DNA of 36,516 nucleotides from the IMG/VR virus record IMGVR_UViG_3300023171_000030, positions 1-36,516 of that record. One strand, 5' to 3'. The notes beneath the pieces are model-generated. The model was not told the origin of the DNA. It saw nothing but the letters and a program-made list of their open reading frames with translations, and did not search any database. The position numbers and the translations under genes are program-made. How positions within the stretch are numbered: the stretch's first letter is position 1; each line of letters begins with the position of its first letter. The DNA comes from a virus. This document shows, piece after piece, positions 21,737 to 30,653 of this stretch.

Positions 21737-21951
21737 TGCTAAATCTAACAAAAACCTATCATCGTAAAAAACAAATACTTTACGATGAATCAGGATCAGA
21801 AATTCTAAGATTCAAGGACAAGATGCCGGATGGTGAAAACTTCACAGGGCCACTAATCGAAAACATGAACAACTACATTAGAATCTATCCTGAAAGAGTA
21901 GAGGTTATTGAGAGTAAAAAAGAAACAAATGTTCAAATTAATTTATTTTAG
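21736..21951 (+). CDS. Small protein with C-terminal clamp-binding-like motif
   Basis: 71 residues, basic N-terminus (MLNLTKTYHRKKQILYDESG). It ends ETNVQINLF: QINLF at the very C-terminus matches the bacterial beta-clamp-binding pentapeptide pattern (Q-L-S/D-L-F; Q-x-x-L-F). The phage clamp is encoded just upstream, in the same operon, so this protein may bind the clamp and, for instance, direct it or block host partners. Whether it prefers the phage or host clamp cannot be told. Fold unknown. Confidence 0.65.
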   Translation: MLNLTKTYHRKKQILYDESGSEILRFKDKMPDGENFTGPLIENMNNYIRIYPERVEVIESKKETNVQINLF

Positions 21952-21953
21952 CT

Positions 21954-22376
21954 ATGAGTCAAATAAAATTTAGAGGTAAAACACAAGATTCAAACGAATG
22001 GGCTTACGGTTTTTTTTATGAACAAAAAATGCTTTATGGAAGCCATGCTACAATAATCGCAACAGTGAAAGAACCTAATGATTGGGATGATGAAGAGCAA
22101 AAACATTTTCATATAAAAAGAGATACATTAGGGCAGTTTTCCGGATTAATAAGTAAAACAGGAGTTGACGCATATTACGGAGACATAATCGAATTTCAGA
22201 ATACCGAAGGTCATCGTCTTGTGAAATCACTGTCTTTTTGCGTCAAAACACAATCTACCATGATTGGCGAAAACTGGACTTATAATGATTTATGTAACTC
22301 AGGATTCATTCAGCCCAGCGTATTGGAATTTGACATTATAGGAAATGTTTATGACAATCCAGAATTGCTTAAATAA
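21954..22376 (+). CDS. YopX-family phage protein
   Basis: 140 residues. The start IKFRGKTQDSNEWAYGFFYE, the middle TLGQFSGLISKTGVDAYYGD and the end FDIIGNVYDNPELLK are the signature of the YopX family (PF09643) found in many phages of Gram-positive and Bacteroidota hosts. It may be a DNA-binding or modification-related module; the family's function is not established. Its stop overlaps the next start by one base (TAATG). Confidence 0.9.
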   Translation: MSQIKFRGKTQDSNEWAYGFFYEQKMLYGSHATIIATVKEPNDWDDEEQKHFHIKRDTLGQFSGLISKTGVDAYYGDIIEFQNTEGHRLVKSLSFCVKTQSTMIGENWTYNDLCNSGFIQPSVLEFDIIGNVYDNPELLK

Positions 22377-22582
22377 TGCCTCGTAAAGCGATGGACAAGG
22401 CTCAGATAACACCTGAGCTTATGAAACAACAAAAAGACATGCGTGCTTTTCTTCGGGGCCAGCCGGAAATTACATGGAAGGAGATTCGCCCATTAGGATT
22501 TTCAGTAGATATTTCCACCATTCCAGAGAACGCAGCCGAAGAATTTTTAAGAATATGTTATCAACACGAAACTAAAAAATAA
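22376..22582 (+). CDS. Hypothetical small protein
   Basis: 68 residues, basic, with QKDMRAFLRGQPEITWKEIR and a following FSVDISTIPENAAEEFLRIC. Coupled to YopX by TAATG, so likely part of the same unit. No domain recognised. Confidence 0.6.
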   Translation: MPRKAMDKAQITPELMKQQKDMRAFLRGQPEITWKEIRPLGFSVDISTIPENAAEEFLRICYQHETKK

Positions 22583-22585
22583 ACA

Positions 22586-22891
22586 ATGGAAAACGAAAAA
22601 GAATTACAAGAAGCAAAAGACTTAATTAACCGTTACGGACAAAAAGTTTATCCGTTTGAAGGGTCAGGATACTTAACAGGAAATGAAAGTAATCAGGCTA
22701 AATTTAGTAATGGAAAAACAGAAGCTTTATATTTAGCCGATAGAATGCTTTCAATTAGAATTCCATATACGCAAGACAGAATATCAAATTCATTTTGGTT
22801 CGATCACAATGCTTATTGGGTTAGCGTAAGAACTATTTTAGAACAAATAAAATACGAAGATGTTGAATGGGAATTTAAATATGTGAAATAA
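22586..22891 (+). CDS. Hypothetical protein
   Basis: 101 residues with an aromatic C-terminal half (RISNSFWFDHNAYWVSVRTI; VEWEFKYVK). It starts 3 nt after the preceding stop. No signal peptide or membrane segment. Function unknown. Confidence 0.6.
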   Translation: MENEKELQEAKDLINRYGQKVYPFEGSGYLTGNESNQAKFSNGKTEALYLADRMLSIRIPYTQDRISNSFWFDHNAYWVSVRTILEQIKYEDVEWEFKYVK

Positions 22892-22892
22892 T

Positions 22893-23201
22893 ATGAAAAC
22901 AGCAGTAGATTTAATTAAAGAAGAGAGAATAATTAAGCAAATAGGTAAATATGGTTTCACGGCAGAACATCATGCTAAAAATCCCCAATGGTATGATAAG
23001 GGCCAACTTATTGAAGCTTCGATAAAATTAAGCTATACAATACCTAATGATGAAGCTCCAGAAAACTGGAGTCCTGAATGGTTTTCAAAATTATGCAATA
23101 AGCCTCACCAAGAAAGATTAATTATTTCAGCAACGCTATTAGCTTCTGAATGGGATAGATTAGAGTATTTAAAACACAATAACACTGGAGACAGGGTTTA
23201 A
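22893..23201 (+). CDS. Conserved phage hypothetical protein
   Basis: 102 residues. TAVDLIKEERIIKQIGKYGF, then AEHHAKNPQWYDKGQLIEAS and ERLIISATLLASEWDRLEYL match a family I recall from many tailed phages, where the conserved order is an ER-start, an HH-N segment and an LIxAExxRL end. No biochemical role is established that I know of. Confidence 0.75.
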   Translation: MKTAVDLIKEERIIKQIGKYGFTAEHHAKNPQWYDKGQLIEASIKLSYTIPNDEAPENWSPEWFSKLCNKPHQERLIISATLLASEWDRLEYLKHNNTGDRV

Positions 23202-23214
23202 AAACACAATAATT

Positions 23215-23523
23215 ATGGATAAGCAATTTTGGGAGGCTTTATTTGAAAGTTATCCGCAAGCAGTAAAAGAGTTTTATGATTTTATAGACAAGTATAAGTC
23301 AATTAATAATTGGGATAAATTGTTTAAAAAAGATATTAAATTTCATCATATACCAGTAGAGTTGCAACTTGGGGTATGGATATTATTCTTAAATGAACAG
23401 GGTTGTGGGAACTTTGAAGAATACACCATAGGCCCTGATGTGTTTGAATCAGAAAGCATGTGGGAAACTACTAGTGAGTGGTTCAGAGATAGAGAAATTA
23501 ATATTAATATTGAAAAGTCATGA
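23215..23523 (+). CDS. Hypothetical protein
   Basis: 102 residues, soluble and acidic: WEALFESYPQAVKEFYDFID, PVELQLGVWILFLNEQGCGN and a WETTSEWFRDREI end. Its stop overlaps the next start (ATGA). No domain recognised. Confidence 0.6.
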   Translation: MDKQFWEALFESYPQAVKEFYDFIDKYKSINNWDKLFKKDIKFHHIPVELQLGVWILFLNEQGCGNFEEYTIGPDVFESESMWETTSEWFRDREININIEKS

Positions 23524-24320
23524 AAATAAAAATAAACAAAGAACAAATAGTTTATCTAAACTCACTTGATACTCCAGAAGCCAAAAAAGAATTTCTAATG
23601 AATTGCTTCTTACATCAGTTTGAGGATGTATTAAAAAACGAGTATAAGGAAGAAGTAGAAGACTATCCATACGATAGACTAATTGCTATGGGAATAGCTA
23701 TTGCATCAAGAAGAGAAAAGCCAGACATAGAATATGTTGATCCTATTGATGAAGAGACGCTTCAAAAAATGAATGATCTTAAAGAATTTGGAATCATTTT
23801 TCCTCAGAAAAGAAATTACACAATAGGAGAACTAGTTGATAAGGTAACTGAGATGTCAGTTGATAAAATTGAAAAAGAAAACCTTCTTAAGTTTGACTTA
23901 CCAAAAGGCAATCAAAATAAAATATTCAAAGAACAATATCCTGTTTCAAATAGAGGAGAGCCTTTAGTAGATGTTACAGGAAAGCAAGTCCCATTAAATC
24001 ACGAATCACTATCTAAAGAACAGTTAAAGGATATAACAAAACCAACTGTTCCCAAAAACTTTTTGGATAAGTGGTTAGACGAAGGTATTCACGTTACGGA
24101 ATATGGAGTAAGACCCATTCATAATTTCAAACTGCTTGAAGAATTTAAAAACTATGAACCTCCACATCCAGATAAAGTAAAAAAGTACACCAAAGAAGAT
24201 TTAGAAAAAGCATTTAATAATGCTAGAAACATAAATCCTCTCACTGGAGTTATGGGAGATAGATATTTTAAGTATGCTTTATTCGAAGATTATCTAAAAG
24301 AAATAATCCCTAGTAGCTAG
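23520..24320 (+). CDS. Hypothetical protein, last gene of the plus-strand array
   Basis: 266 residues, charged. The N-terminal half is helical (AKKEFLMNCFLHQFEDVLKN), and a Lys-rich middle leads to KYTKEDLEKAFNNARNINPL. It is the last gene before the convergent junction; its final codons fall inside the bidirectional terminator-like hairpin. No membrane segment, no recognised domain. It could be an internal virion or scaffold-like protein but there is no evidence for that. Confidence 0.6.
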   Translation: MKIKINKEQIVYLNSLDTPEAKKEFLMNCFLHQFEDVLKNEYKEEVEDYPYDRLIAMGIAIASRREKPDIEYVDPIDEETLQKMNDLKEFGIIFPQKRNYTIGELVDKVTEMSVDKIEKENLLKFDLPKGNQNKIFKEQYPVSNRGEPLVDVTGKQVPLNHESLSKEQLKDITKPTVPKNFLDKWLDEGIHVTEYGVRPIHNFKLLEEFKNYEPPHPDKVKKYTKEDLEKAFNNARNINPLTGVMGDRYFKYALFEDYLKEIIPSS

Positions 24321-24331
24321 CTAGGGATTAT
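24303..24331. terminator. Bidirectional terminator-like hairpin between converging gene blocks
   Basis: ATAATCCCTAG and CTAGGGATTAT form a perfect 11-bp stem around the 7-nt loop TAGCTAG. On the plus strand it is followed by AAATTATTTAATTT; read from the minus strand it is followed by TTTCTTTT. The stop of the last plus-strand gene is within the loop and the minus-strand gene ends 8 nt further on, so it can end both transcripts. Confidence 0.8.
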
Positions 24332-24338
24332 AAATTAT

Positions 24339-27300
24339 TTAATTTGGAGTAGGTGGTTTTGGCGGTGAAGGTAACTTCAGTCCAGAACCTTTTTCTTTTT
24401 TATCTGATTTTGGCTTAGAAGAATAATTCTGAACGTTTCCTAATCCAGTAATTGAAAGAGCTGTTAAGAATGATTTAACCATATCAGGATCTTCTTTTAC
24501 GGCATCCCTAACAGATCCTAAGAAAATAGGATACATTGAGAAAGCTTCATCTTCCGAAAGTGTTTGCCCAAAATCGTTCACTCTTTCTATTTCTCCTGTT
24601 TTTTCATTTAATTTAGGAGTTGAAGTCATATAGTGATGGAACATTTGAAACCCAGGAGATTCTTTATTTATCAAAAATCTAGTTGTAGCATCGAATCTGT
24701 TTTTAATTCCATACTGCTCTTCTCCCATTTTATAAATAGAACCATCGGCACGTTTTACTTGTTCATCAAAGAGTCTTGCATATAAGGTGATTAATGGAAC
24801 ATATCCCCCCCATGGATCATATCTCAGTTTGCCAATTTTTAATTTTCCGAAATCAGAACTTCTTGGATCTTTTTCAATCGTTAGTTCTTCATCATCATCG
24901 TCTTTATAAGCGTTATATGCTGCCGTTAACAAAGCCATTGTTGCCATTGTAGAAACTGCTGACTTTAAAAATGTAGCCATGGCCATTTTATTTGCCACAG
25001 ATACTTTATTGTAGTTTCCGGCTTTAAAATCAGAAGACATAACTTGTTGTCTTACATACCAAATAGGATTAAGTTGTTGAAATACAGAAACAGCATTTTT
25101 AAACGAGAAGAAAAACACATTCAAAAGTTTCTGGTTCATTTCAAATCCGGCCGGCTTCGCTCTTCCAGAAAATGTCCTAATATAGCTTGCCAAAGCCTCA
25201 TAGTCTTCCGGATGATTTATCGGGTCTTTACCTTCCGCTTTAAGCCTATCTACTCCACGGACAAATTCTTCAAATCTTAATTGATTTCCATAAGCAGAAA
25301 GACCTCTTTCAACTGCTTCAAAAGCATTAACATTTTTCCATTGTTGAGATCTTGAAATTTTATCTTTCTCAGTTATTTCAAGTTTGTTTGTAGCAAATTT
25401 ATTATACTGTTTTTTAAATTCATCTATCAAAGTATCTCCAATAGATTTTCTTTTAGTATCTGTAAATTGCTTCCCTTTTTCACCTCCAAAATATCTTGTA
25501 CCTATCATGGTAGCATTCCAGATGAAGTTCAATAAATTTCCAGAGGCCATCTCCTCACGAACTTCATTTCTTAAATCAGGTTGTGTAATACCAATATCTA
25601 GTTTTTTAGCTAATGGAAAGTCGGGATGCCCGATCAACTGAGACATTGATTTGTCTGCTTTCTGCTGAGAACCAATAGAGCCAAACAGTTTCCAGAACTT
25701 TTTACCTAACTCTTTTGGATTTCTTAATAATTCAGAATAAGTAAAACCTCGAAGTTGAATACCAATTAAACCTAAATCCAACGAAGCTTTAACCGCACGA
25801 AGCAATCCTAAAGATTCAAGAGCAGCGTCTAAAAACTTTCTAGCTTTAGTTCTGTTTTTTAATTCTTGAATGTATTTAAGTTTCTCGAAATGCTCATAAA
25901 TTTCCTCTCTTTCAGCGCGTAAATTATTCAATTCATTGTCAGCTAAAATAGGTTTTACTTCTTTTTTAGCGAAATCTTTGTTTTTAATCCTTTCTTCTAA
26001 GTCTGAAATTTGCTTTTTAGCCCTAGTTTTAGCTGTTTTTAAGCGTTTTTCTTCTACTAGCCCAGCTTCTTCTCTCAAAATTTGTTTAGCAGCAAGAAGA
26101 CCTTTTTTCTGTGCTCTAAGATTTTCTAGTTTAGCAGAATTTAAAGCAGATGGTTTTTCTTTGTAAGCAATGTTTTGCGTATCGATTTCTTCTTGTAGCT
26201 TAGATATTGACTTTTCTAAAGTAGATTCTGCGCGCGATATTTTTTGTTCTTCCGTTAATTCCGGTTTTCCAACCAAATCATCTAATGTTTTTCTTTTTTC
26301 ATCACGAATAGATTTTAATGTTTCAGCCTCAGCATCAAGTTTAGTTTCAGTTCTTTCAACTTTCCTTCTTTCTCCGTTTGCTATTTGCTTATCTAAGTCT
26401 TCAATCTGATTTTTAAGATTTGATTTAATTTTATCGATAGCGGTTGCCCATTGCTCTTCTAAGTTAACCGATTCAAGCCCCAGCTCCTTCGCTAAGCGAT
26501 TAACTTCTTTCCTCAACTCTCTTGCTTGTTGCTCCGGTTTTTGACGCTTTAAACCGCTTTTTTTAGGCATTTCTCCATTTAAAACATCTTCATAAGCAGA
26601 AAGCAGTCTTCCGTATTCTTTTAAACGATTTATTTTACTGGTAATTTCATCCTTATTTGGATTTATTTGTTTTCCGTATCCAGTTAGTGCATCACGAATA
26701 TCGCGTATGTCAACATCTGGGAATTCTACTGAAATATCTTCTTTTATTTTTTGAGAAATAACATCTATGTCCGTTTCTCCGGCTTCTACATAATCTCTAA
26801 ATAATTGATTTGGAATTTTTATTTTCCCGTTTTCATCTATAGTTACTTTTGGTTGTTCTTTTTTAGAAACTTCATTAAATATAGCTTCTGCTTCTTTAAA
26901 TAAATTAGGCATGTGCTTTTTCGCTCCATCTCCAATTTCTTTCAAAACTTGTTTAGAAAAATTAGTCAAATCTCCTTTGGCAGCTTTAAAAGTCAATCCT
27001 AAATATTCTCTAAATTCTTTGTCGGCCAACATTGTAGCAACGCTGGTAACATCATTCAATCTTCCAAAGAATTTATTTCGTAATTCTTTTTTTCTTGACT
27101 GTTCTTTTTCTGTTAACCCAGATTTATCCTTAGTAGAAATTTCCTTTTTTCTCGAAAGATCTTCTTGAATATTTTTGATTGCTAATTCTTCTTCGGCTTT
27201 AGTCGCGCGCGATTCGGCTTCTTTAATTCTTTCCTCAACATCCTTTAACTGATTGGTTAGTTTTTCAAATTCAGCCTTAACTTCCGCAGGAATTTCCCCA

Positions 27301-30300
27301 TTGATATCATTGGCTTTATATTCCCTGATCAGTTTTGATAAATTGTATTTTAAAGATTGATCTTTGTTATAGATATAATTCATTATAGCAAGTCCCTGAG
27401 CTGATTTACGCACCGCGTTATCAAAGTCGTTTGATAATTCCTGAAACTTAGCAATAAGAGCCTCCCTGTCTTCCGGATTATTTAACGATTCTTTATCTAT
27501 TTCTGTTTTAAGCTTATTAAGAACTTCATTATAAACAAGCATCTTCATGTCTGTTTCTTCTATAAGATCGTTTTTTAGCGCATTTATTGCTTCAACAGTA
27601 CCAACTTCATCTACAAATGAAACAGCTTCGGCATCAGCCTTAGATTGATTTCTTACATCATAGCTTTCGTTCAGTTCTTTTAATGAGTCTGTGATATCTT
27701 TTTCGTTACCTCCTTCAATTAATCTGGAAAGCAAAGTTCTTTTTCCTGGTTTACGTTCAAAATCATTCTTAGGTTTTGCCTCTTTTTCAACTTTTTCCTT
27801 GTCCGGCTGAACTTCTTCATTGTTTGGCTGTTCTTTAGGTTTATTTTCAGTCTCAATGGTTTCTTTTTTTACTTCAACTTCTCTTTCACTTGGATTAGGC
27901 TCAACGGTTTTAGAAACACTTCTTTCGACAATATCTTCTTGTTCGGTAGTTCGTACTTCATCCACTGGCTTAACTCCAGATCGAACACCTCCATCAGTAT
28001 TAGTATTTGATTTCTGTATTGTTTCATTTTCGTTAACCTTAACAGTTTTAGTATAATCTTGTTTGCTTATGACCGGAACCACCTGCTCTTCGGAAATTTT
28101 AAATATATTGTCCATTTGGGATGATATCTCTTTAATTTTAAGATGGTTTAAATTCGAAATCCCTAACATCCCAAGGATTTCTTTCCATACCTTGCTTACA
28201 ATATTGCTTTCTTTATACTGAGAAGTTCTTCCGATATAATCTCTAAATTTTTTGTTAGAAACAAATTCAGCAATAAATTCATCTTCATTGGTAAGCCCAT
28301 AATTGAATGTTTTTGATAGTTTAGAAGAGTTTTCTAAATAATCATTTATTGTGTGTTTTAATAAACGATAAGATTCAACTTGGTCTTTTGTTAATACTTT
28401 TTTCATCTCTTCCATGTTATTGGAAAGATTATCATACGCGATCACAGAAGCCGCATGAACTGCTTCATGGAATAAAACTTTATCTTTTGAAGATTCATTA
28501 AACAGGTTAACTAAGTTAGATATTTCTATCTTGTTTTTTCCTGCATCAAATATTCCTGCAGTTTGTACGTCTTTAAGTAAATCACCAGTATCTACTATAA
28601 ATTTAGACTGCAATGTTGTGTTGTCTGGTATTGCATCTATTATATTTTGTGGAACATTGATTCTTTTCAACTCTTTTTTTAGAGGACTTTCGGTTTTTAT
28701 CTCCTCGACCTCTTGTGTTTCATTTGTTGGTTCTTGTATTTCGGCTTGTGGTTTGGCTTCGGTAGCTCCGGTAACAACTGTTTCTGATTTAACTTCATCT
28801 GTGATTTGATTTGAATAGTTTTTATTTGCTCTTTCTGTTATTTGTTCATTAGTAATCTCAATGTTTTTTTTACCTTCCGGATTAAGCTCTTCTGTTAGTT
28901 GTTTTAAAGCCTCTCGCTTAAGTTTATCCTGTTCTTTTATAGGCAGCACATCTACTTCCGAAATAGATCCTTCTAATATTTTAGACTTTAAATCATTCGC
29001 CTTGGTGTATTCAGTTTTTAAATTATCTAATAATATTTGTTTAGTTTCAGTAGTTGTACTTGGATCTAGTTTTATTTGTTTCGCTTTTTCTTGTGTAGAC
29101 TCTGTGATGTCAATAGACTTCAACAATTCTTCTTTTACTTTTGGCGATAGAGATTCTACATGTTCAACATTTTTTTGAACAAGATTTCTGTTTGTATCAA
29201 TTAAACCATCAATGGTTTTGGTTATTTCCTGTTTTGATTCCGGAGATAACTCGGGATTTTGAAGTTCATTCTGTAAATTAAAGACTTTTTTGTTATTGGT
29301 TTTTATCGTGTTTTTATCCTGGTAATTTGTCACTTGTTGAATTCCTTTTAATCCTGCGCCAAAAACAGCTCCTCCAAACGCGCCTCCAATAAAATCATCG
29401 GCCATGGTCTGATAAATATTATAATCGGCCGGCTTAACTCCCGTAGCCACATCCACTGCGTTTTCGGCAACTCCTTGAAAAGCTTCCTCTAATCCCTCTC
29501 CAGACATAGACGCTAATAATGGATTTTTCAGCAAAGCATTTTTATAATACTCGCTTAATCCATCTTTCAAAATAGTTACTGCCTTTTTACTTCCTTCTCT
29601 TTCAACAAGGCCTCTTGCAGCTGCTCCAATACTACCGGTCCCTAATGACTCAGTTGCTCCCTGAATTAATCCGGTAGCCAATGCATTTGCAACTCTGACA
29701 TTATTATTCATTTCCGAATTTTCTTCTTTTAGTTGCTCGTTTTTACCAGCACCAAACATCATAGATGAAGCAGCGATTAATTGGGGAGCTTTCATTGCTG
29801 CTCCACCAACCATAATAGAGGTAGTTGCCGGCAATGATTCAGCAAAACTATTGGTTAACTGATCAAATCCTCCGCTGTAATCTCCATTCACGAATGAATC
29901 ATAAATACCATCTTGATATTTTATATCGGTTTCTAAAGATTTTTGTTTTAATCCTGAAACTTCTTTTTTGTAGTAATCTTTTACTGCATTATTAACCCCA
30001 ACTGTTTTTTTAAACTCTTCGGAATTAGTTCTAAAACTAGGCAGATTAAAAGTATCGGCTATTGCGTTTTGAGGTATAGCAAAAACATCATAAACTAATT
30101 CAGGAATTGAAGCAATATCAGCGCCTAGTTGAGAGCTTCCAGTAGCTAGTCTATCGGTAAGCGCACCAATTTTACTATAGTTTTGTCTTTCTCGTTCACG
30201 AGCCTTAGAGGCTTCTTTGAAAGCTTCTTGCTCTTTATTTATTTTTGATAATTCATCCGTTTTTTTAGATATTTCATCTTGATTTTCTGGAGTGACTGTT

Positions 30301-30650
30301 CTGTCCGACAGTTCATCTTCAAGTTCTGCTTTTCGTTGAAGAGTTTTAGCGTTTTTGTCCAAAAAGGTTTTTAGTTCTTTGTTTACTTTAGGCACAGCAG
30401 TTTTAGGAGGATTAATTGTTTTTAAATCCTCCTTAGATAAACCGGTAAAAGTTTTTATTTTAGTATCTGGCCCACCCGCAGAACCAGTAGTCGGTTCCAA
30501 AACCAATTCTTTCTTTTGAATAATAGAAGTAGAAGGGTCTTTTTTTTTTACTTCATCAAAAGGCAAATCTGGATTAAATGCCGGTTTTTCTGATGAAACT
30601 TCTTCATAAGCTTTATTTGGATCGAATTTAGGTTTTTTAGGTTGCTCCAT
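24339..30650 (-). CDS. Giant polyvalent virion protein with HEAVH zincin-like motif
   Basis: 2103 residues, minus strand. The N-terminus has a repeated short motif (FDPNKAYEEV, FNPDLPFDEV) and a Lys/Glu-rich region. Two hydrophobic stretches lie at about 275-305 and 415-435. Residues 728-732 read HEAVH (in FHEAVHAASV), with Glu795 in EDEFIAEFV as a possible third metal ligand, as in zincin-like domains of phage polyvalent proteins. Long coiled coils span about 1100-1250 and 1400-1650. A hydrophobic segment near 1890 (TMATMALLTAAY) precedes the C-terminal domain. It is the last gene of a podovirus-like block after two ejection-type proteins and probably enters the cell with the DNA. Confidence 0.75.
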   Translation of the reverse strand: MEQPKKPKFDPNKAYEEVSSEKPAFNPDLPFDEVKKKDPSTSIIQKKELVLEPTTGSAGGPDTKIKTFTGLSKEDLKTINPPKTAVPKVNKELKTFLDKNAKTLQRKAELEDELSDRTVTPENQDEISKKTDELSKINKEQEAFKEASKARERERQNYSKIGALTDRLATGSSQLGADIASIPELVYDVFAIPQNAIADTFNLPSFRTNSEEFKKTVGVNNAVKDYYKKEVSGLKQKSLETDIKYQDGIYDSFVNGDYSGGFDQLTNSFAESLPATTSIMVGGAAMKAPQLIAASSMMFGAGKNEQLKEENSEMNNNVRVANALATGLIQGATESLGTGSIGAAARGLVEREGSKKAVTILKDGLSEYYKNALLKNPLLASMSGEGLEEAFQGVAENAVDVATGVKPADYNIYQTMADDFIGGAFGGAVFGAGLKGIQQVTNYQDKNTIKTNNKKVFNLQNELQNPELSPESKQEITKTIDGLIDTNRNLVQKNVEHVESLSPKVKEELLKSIDITESTQEKAKQIKLDPSTTTETKQILLDNLKTEYTKANDLKSKILEGSISEVDVLPIKEQDKLKREALKQLTEELNPEGKKNIEITNEQITERANKNYSNQITDEVKSETVVTGATEAKPQAEIQEPTNETQEVEEIKTESPLKKELKRINVPQNIIDAIPDNTTLQSKFIVDTGDLLKDVQTAGIFDAGKNKIEISNLVNLFNESSKDKVLFHEAVHAASVIAYDNLSNNMEEMKKVLTKDQVESYRLLKHTINDYLENSSKLSKTFNYGLTNEDEFIAEFVSNKKFRDYIGRTSQYKESNIVSKVWKEILGMLGISNLNHLKIKEISSQMDNIFKISEEQVVPVISKQDYTKTVKVNENETIQKSNTNTDGGVRSGVKPVDEVRTTEQEDIVERSVSKTVEPNPSEREVEVKKETIETENKPKEQPNNEEVQPDKEKVEKEAKPKNDFERKPGKRTLLSRLIEGGNEKDITDSLKELNESYDVRNQSKADAEAVSFVDEVGTVEAINALKNDLIEETDMKMLVYNEVLNKLKTEIDKESLNNPEDREALIAKFQELSNDFDNAVRKSAQGLAIMNYIYNKDQSLKYNLSKLIREYKANDINGEIPAEVKAEFEKLTNQLKDVEERIKEAESRATKAEEELAIKNIQEDLSRKKEISTKDKSGLTEKEQSRKKELRNKFFGRLNDVTSVATMLADKEFREYLGLTFKAAKGDLTNFSKQVLKEIGDGAKKHMPNLFKEAEAIFNEVSKKEQPKVTIDENGKIKIPNQLFRDYVEAGETDIDVISQKIKEDISVEFPDVDIRDIRDALTGYGKQINPNKDEITSKINRLKEYGRLLSAYEDVLNGEMPKKSGLKRQKPEQQARELRKEVNRLAKELGLESVNLEEQWATAIDKIKSNLKNQIEDLDKQIANGERRKVERTETKLDAEAETLKSIRDEKRKTLDDLVGKPELTEEQKISRAESTLEKSISKLQEEIDTQNIAYKEKPSALNSAKLENLRAQKKGLLAAKQILREEAGLVEEKRLKTAKTRAKKQISDLEERIKNKDFAKKEVKPILADNELNNLRAEREEIYEHFEKLKYIQELKNRTKARKFLDAALESLGLLRAVKASLDLGLIGIQLRGFTYSELLRNPKELGKKFWKLFGSIGSQQKADKSMSQLIGHPDFPLAKKLDIGITQPDLRNEVREEMASGNLLNFIWNATMIGTRYFGGEKGKQFTDTKRKSIGDTLIDEFKKQYNKFATNKLEITEKDKISRSQQWKNVNAFEAVERGLSAYGNQLRFEEFVRGVDRLKAEGKDPINHPEDYEALASYIRTFSGRAKPAGFEMNQKLLNVFFFSFKNAVSVFQQLNPIWYVRQQVMSSDFKAGNYNKVSVANKMAMATFLKSAVSTMATMALLTAAYNAYKDDDDEELTIEKDPRSSDFGKLKIGKLRYDPWGGYVPLITLYARLFDEQVKRADGSIYKMGEEQYGIKNRFDATTRFLINKESPGFQMFHHYMTSTPKLNEKTGEIERVNDFGQTLSEDEAFSMYPIFLGSVRDAVKEDPDMVKSFLTALSITGLGNVQNYSSKPKSDKKEKGSGLKLPSPPKPPTPN

Positions 30651-30653
30651 GAT

